64,000 nucleotides of DNA from Bacteroidota bacterium. GTDB lineage: Bacteria; Bacteroidota; Bacteroidia; Bacteroidales; Prolixibacteraceae. Each line of letters begins with the position of its first letter. Within the stretch, counting starts at the first letter, position 1. The position numbers and the translations under genes are program-made. The notes below the pieces were generated by a model. It saw only the letters and a program-made list of their open reading frames with translations, did no database searches and was not told where the DNA came from. Below are positions 63,703 through 64,000 of the stretch, one piece after another. The stretch lies in contig JAHEYT010000034.1 in assembly GCA_023251455.1 (NCBI GenBank), positions 48,416 to 112,415 of the forward strand, in the 5' to 3' direction.

Positions 63703-64000
63703 ATGGCAGATTTAAAAAAGCTTGCGGAAGAGTTAGTAAACTTAACTGTAAAAGAAGTAAATGAATTAGCCGGAATTTTAAAGTCGGAATACGGTATTGA
63801 ACCTGCTGCTGCTGCTGTTGCTGTTGCTGCTGCTGGCCCTGTTGAAGAGGCTGAAGAAAAAGTTCAAACTGAATTCGATGTTATTCTGAAAGCTGCTGGT
63901 CAATCAAAATTGGCAGTTGTAAAATTGGTTAAGGAATTAACAGGTCTTGGTTTGAAAGAGGCTAAAGAAGTAGTTGATGGTGCTCCAAAAGCAATCAAAG
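63703..64000 (+). CDS. rplL: Ribosomal protein bL12 (cut by window end)
   Basis: The visible 99 codons give an N-terminal dimer domain ([22 protein letters not shown]), the alanine-rich hinge ([12 protein letters not shown]) and most of the C-terminal domain with [21 protein letters not shown] (split as [15 protein letters not shown] and APKAIK). About 25 residues are missing beyond the window. It is the multi-copy stalk protein that recruits translation factors. Confidence 0.97.
   Translation, partial: MADLKKLAEELVNLTVKEVNELAGILKSEYGIEPAAAAVAVAAAGPVEEAEEKVQTEFDVILKAAGQSKLAVVKLVKELTGLGLKEAKEVVDGAPKAIK

Overview
The window comes from a member of the Bacteroidota (class Bacteroidia; a Marinilabiliales-like lineage is my guess, not proven). 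The evidence is a type IX secretion (T9SS) component (PorT) directly downstream of ubiE, a giant SprB-repeat adhesin with a T9SS C-terminal sorting domain, a TamL lipoprotein, Bacteroidota-restricted families (DUF6261, DUF5777), many exact Bacteroidota -7 boxes (TAnnTTTG), near absence of Shine-Dalgarno sequences, and the tRNA-tuf-secE-nusG-rplKAJL order. No rRNA, CRISPR array, prophage or intact insertion sequence was seen.

Layout. 1-4.8 kb: end of a CcsA/CcsBA cytochrome c assembly gene, a long-chain acyl-CoA synthetase and small accessory genes. 4.9-9.5 kb: a cold-shock-type DEAD-box helicase with a long leader, a large lipoprotein of unknown function and a thioredoxin-like protein. 9.6-16.6 kb: the most unusual region, an apparent terpenoid gene cluster. 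It holds an Fe-S protein, a radical SAM enzyme, a DUF116-polyprenyl diphosphate synthase fusion, a small prenyltransferase-like alpha-barrel protein and a class II (squalene-hopene type) cyclase, interrupted by a RelE/ParE toxin-antitoxin pair on the opposite strand. 16.6-19.3 kb: a minus-strand operon with an OB-fold protein, YceI, a DUF5777 barrel and two cytochrome-like lipoproteins. 19.5-26.4 kb: a D-amino-acid PLP enzyme, purA, a Fur-family regulator, a RelA/SpoT enzyme and an ABC permease. 26.8-31.6 kb: a pRiA4b ORF-3-like protein, a tightly overlapping miaA-NUDIX-glycosyltransferase-gmhA operon, a structured palindromic repeat and gapA. 31.6-34 kb: mostly non-coding repeats around a DUF6261 gene. 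34-39.9 kb: the 1975-residue SprB-like adhesin. 40-45.2 kb: nitroreductase, LytT/LytS-type two-component pair, glycosyltransferase, Ldh-type and SDR oxidoreductases. 45.3-54 kb: AIR-synthase-related gene, ubiE, porT, a flavoprotein, a SpoU methyltransferase, tamL and a beta-propeller lipoprotein. 54-57.6 kb: two divergent class II aldolases of different subclasses and a helix-hairpin-helix protein. 57.7-64 kb: rpsU, a Xer recombinase, hpf, four tRNAs, tuf, a degenerate tRNA-like sequence, secE, nusG, rplK, rplA, rplJ and the start of rplL.

How it fits together. Much of the window is conserved housekeeping (translation, glycolysis, purine synthesis, stringent response, menaquinone). The accessory parts are the terpenoid cluster, the T9SS cargo, the toxin-antitoxin pair and several families of short palindromic or tandem repeats. 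The best candidate for an undescribed system is the terpenoid cluster at 9638-16631. The proposal is that a DUF116-fused prenyl synthase with a small-residue chain-length pocket makes a C20 or longer diphosphate, the class II cyclase folds it, and the radical SAM/Fe-S pair modifies it. The domain calls are seen in the sequence; the pathway is inference.
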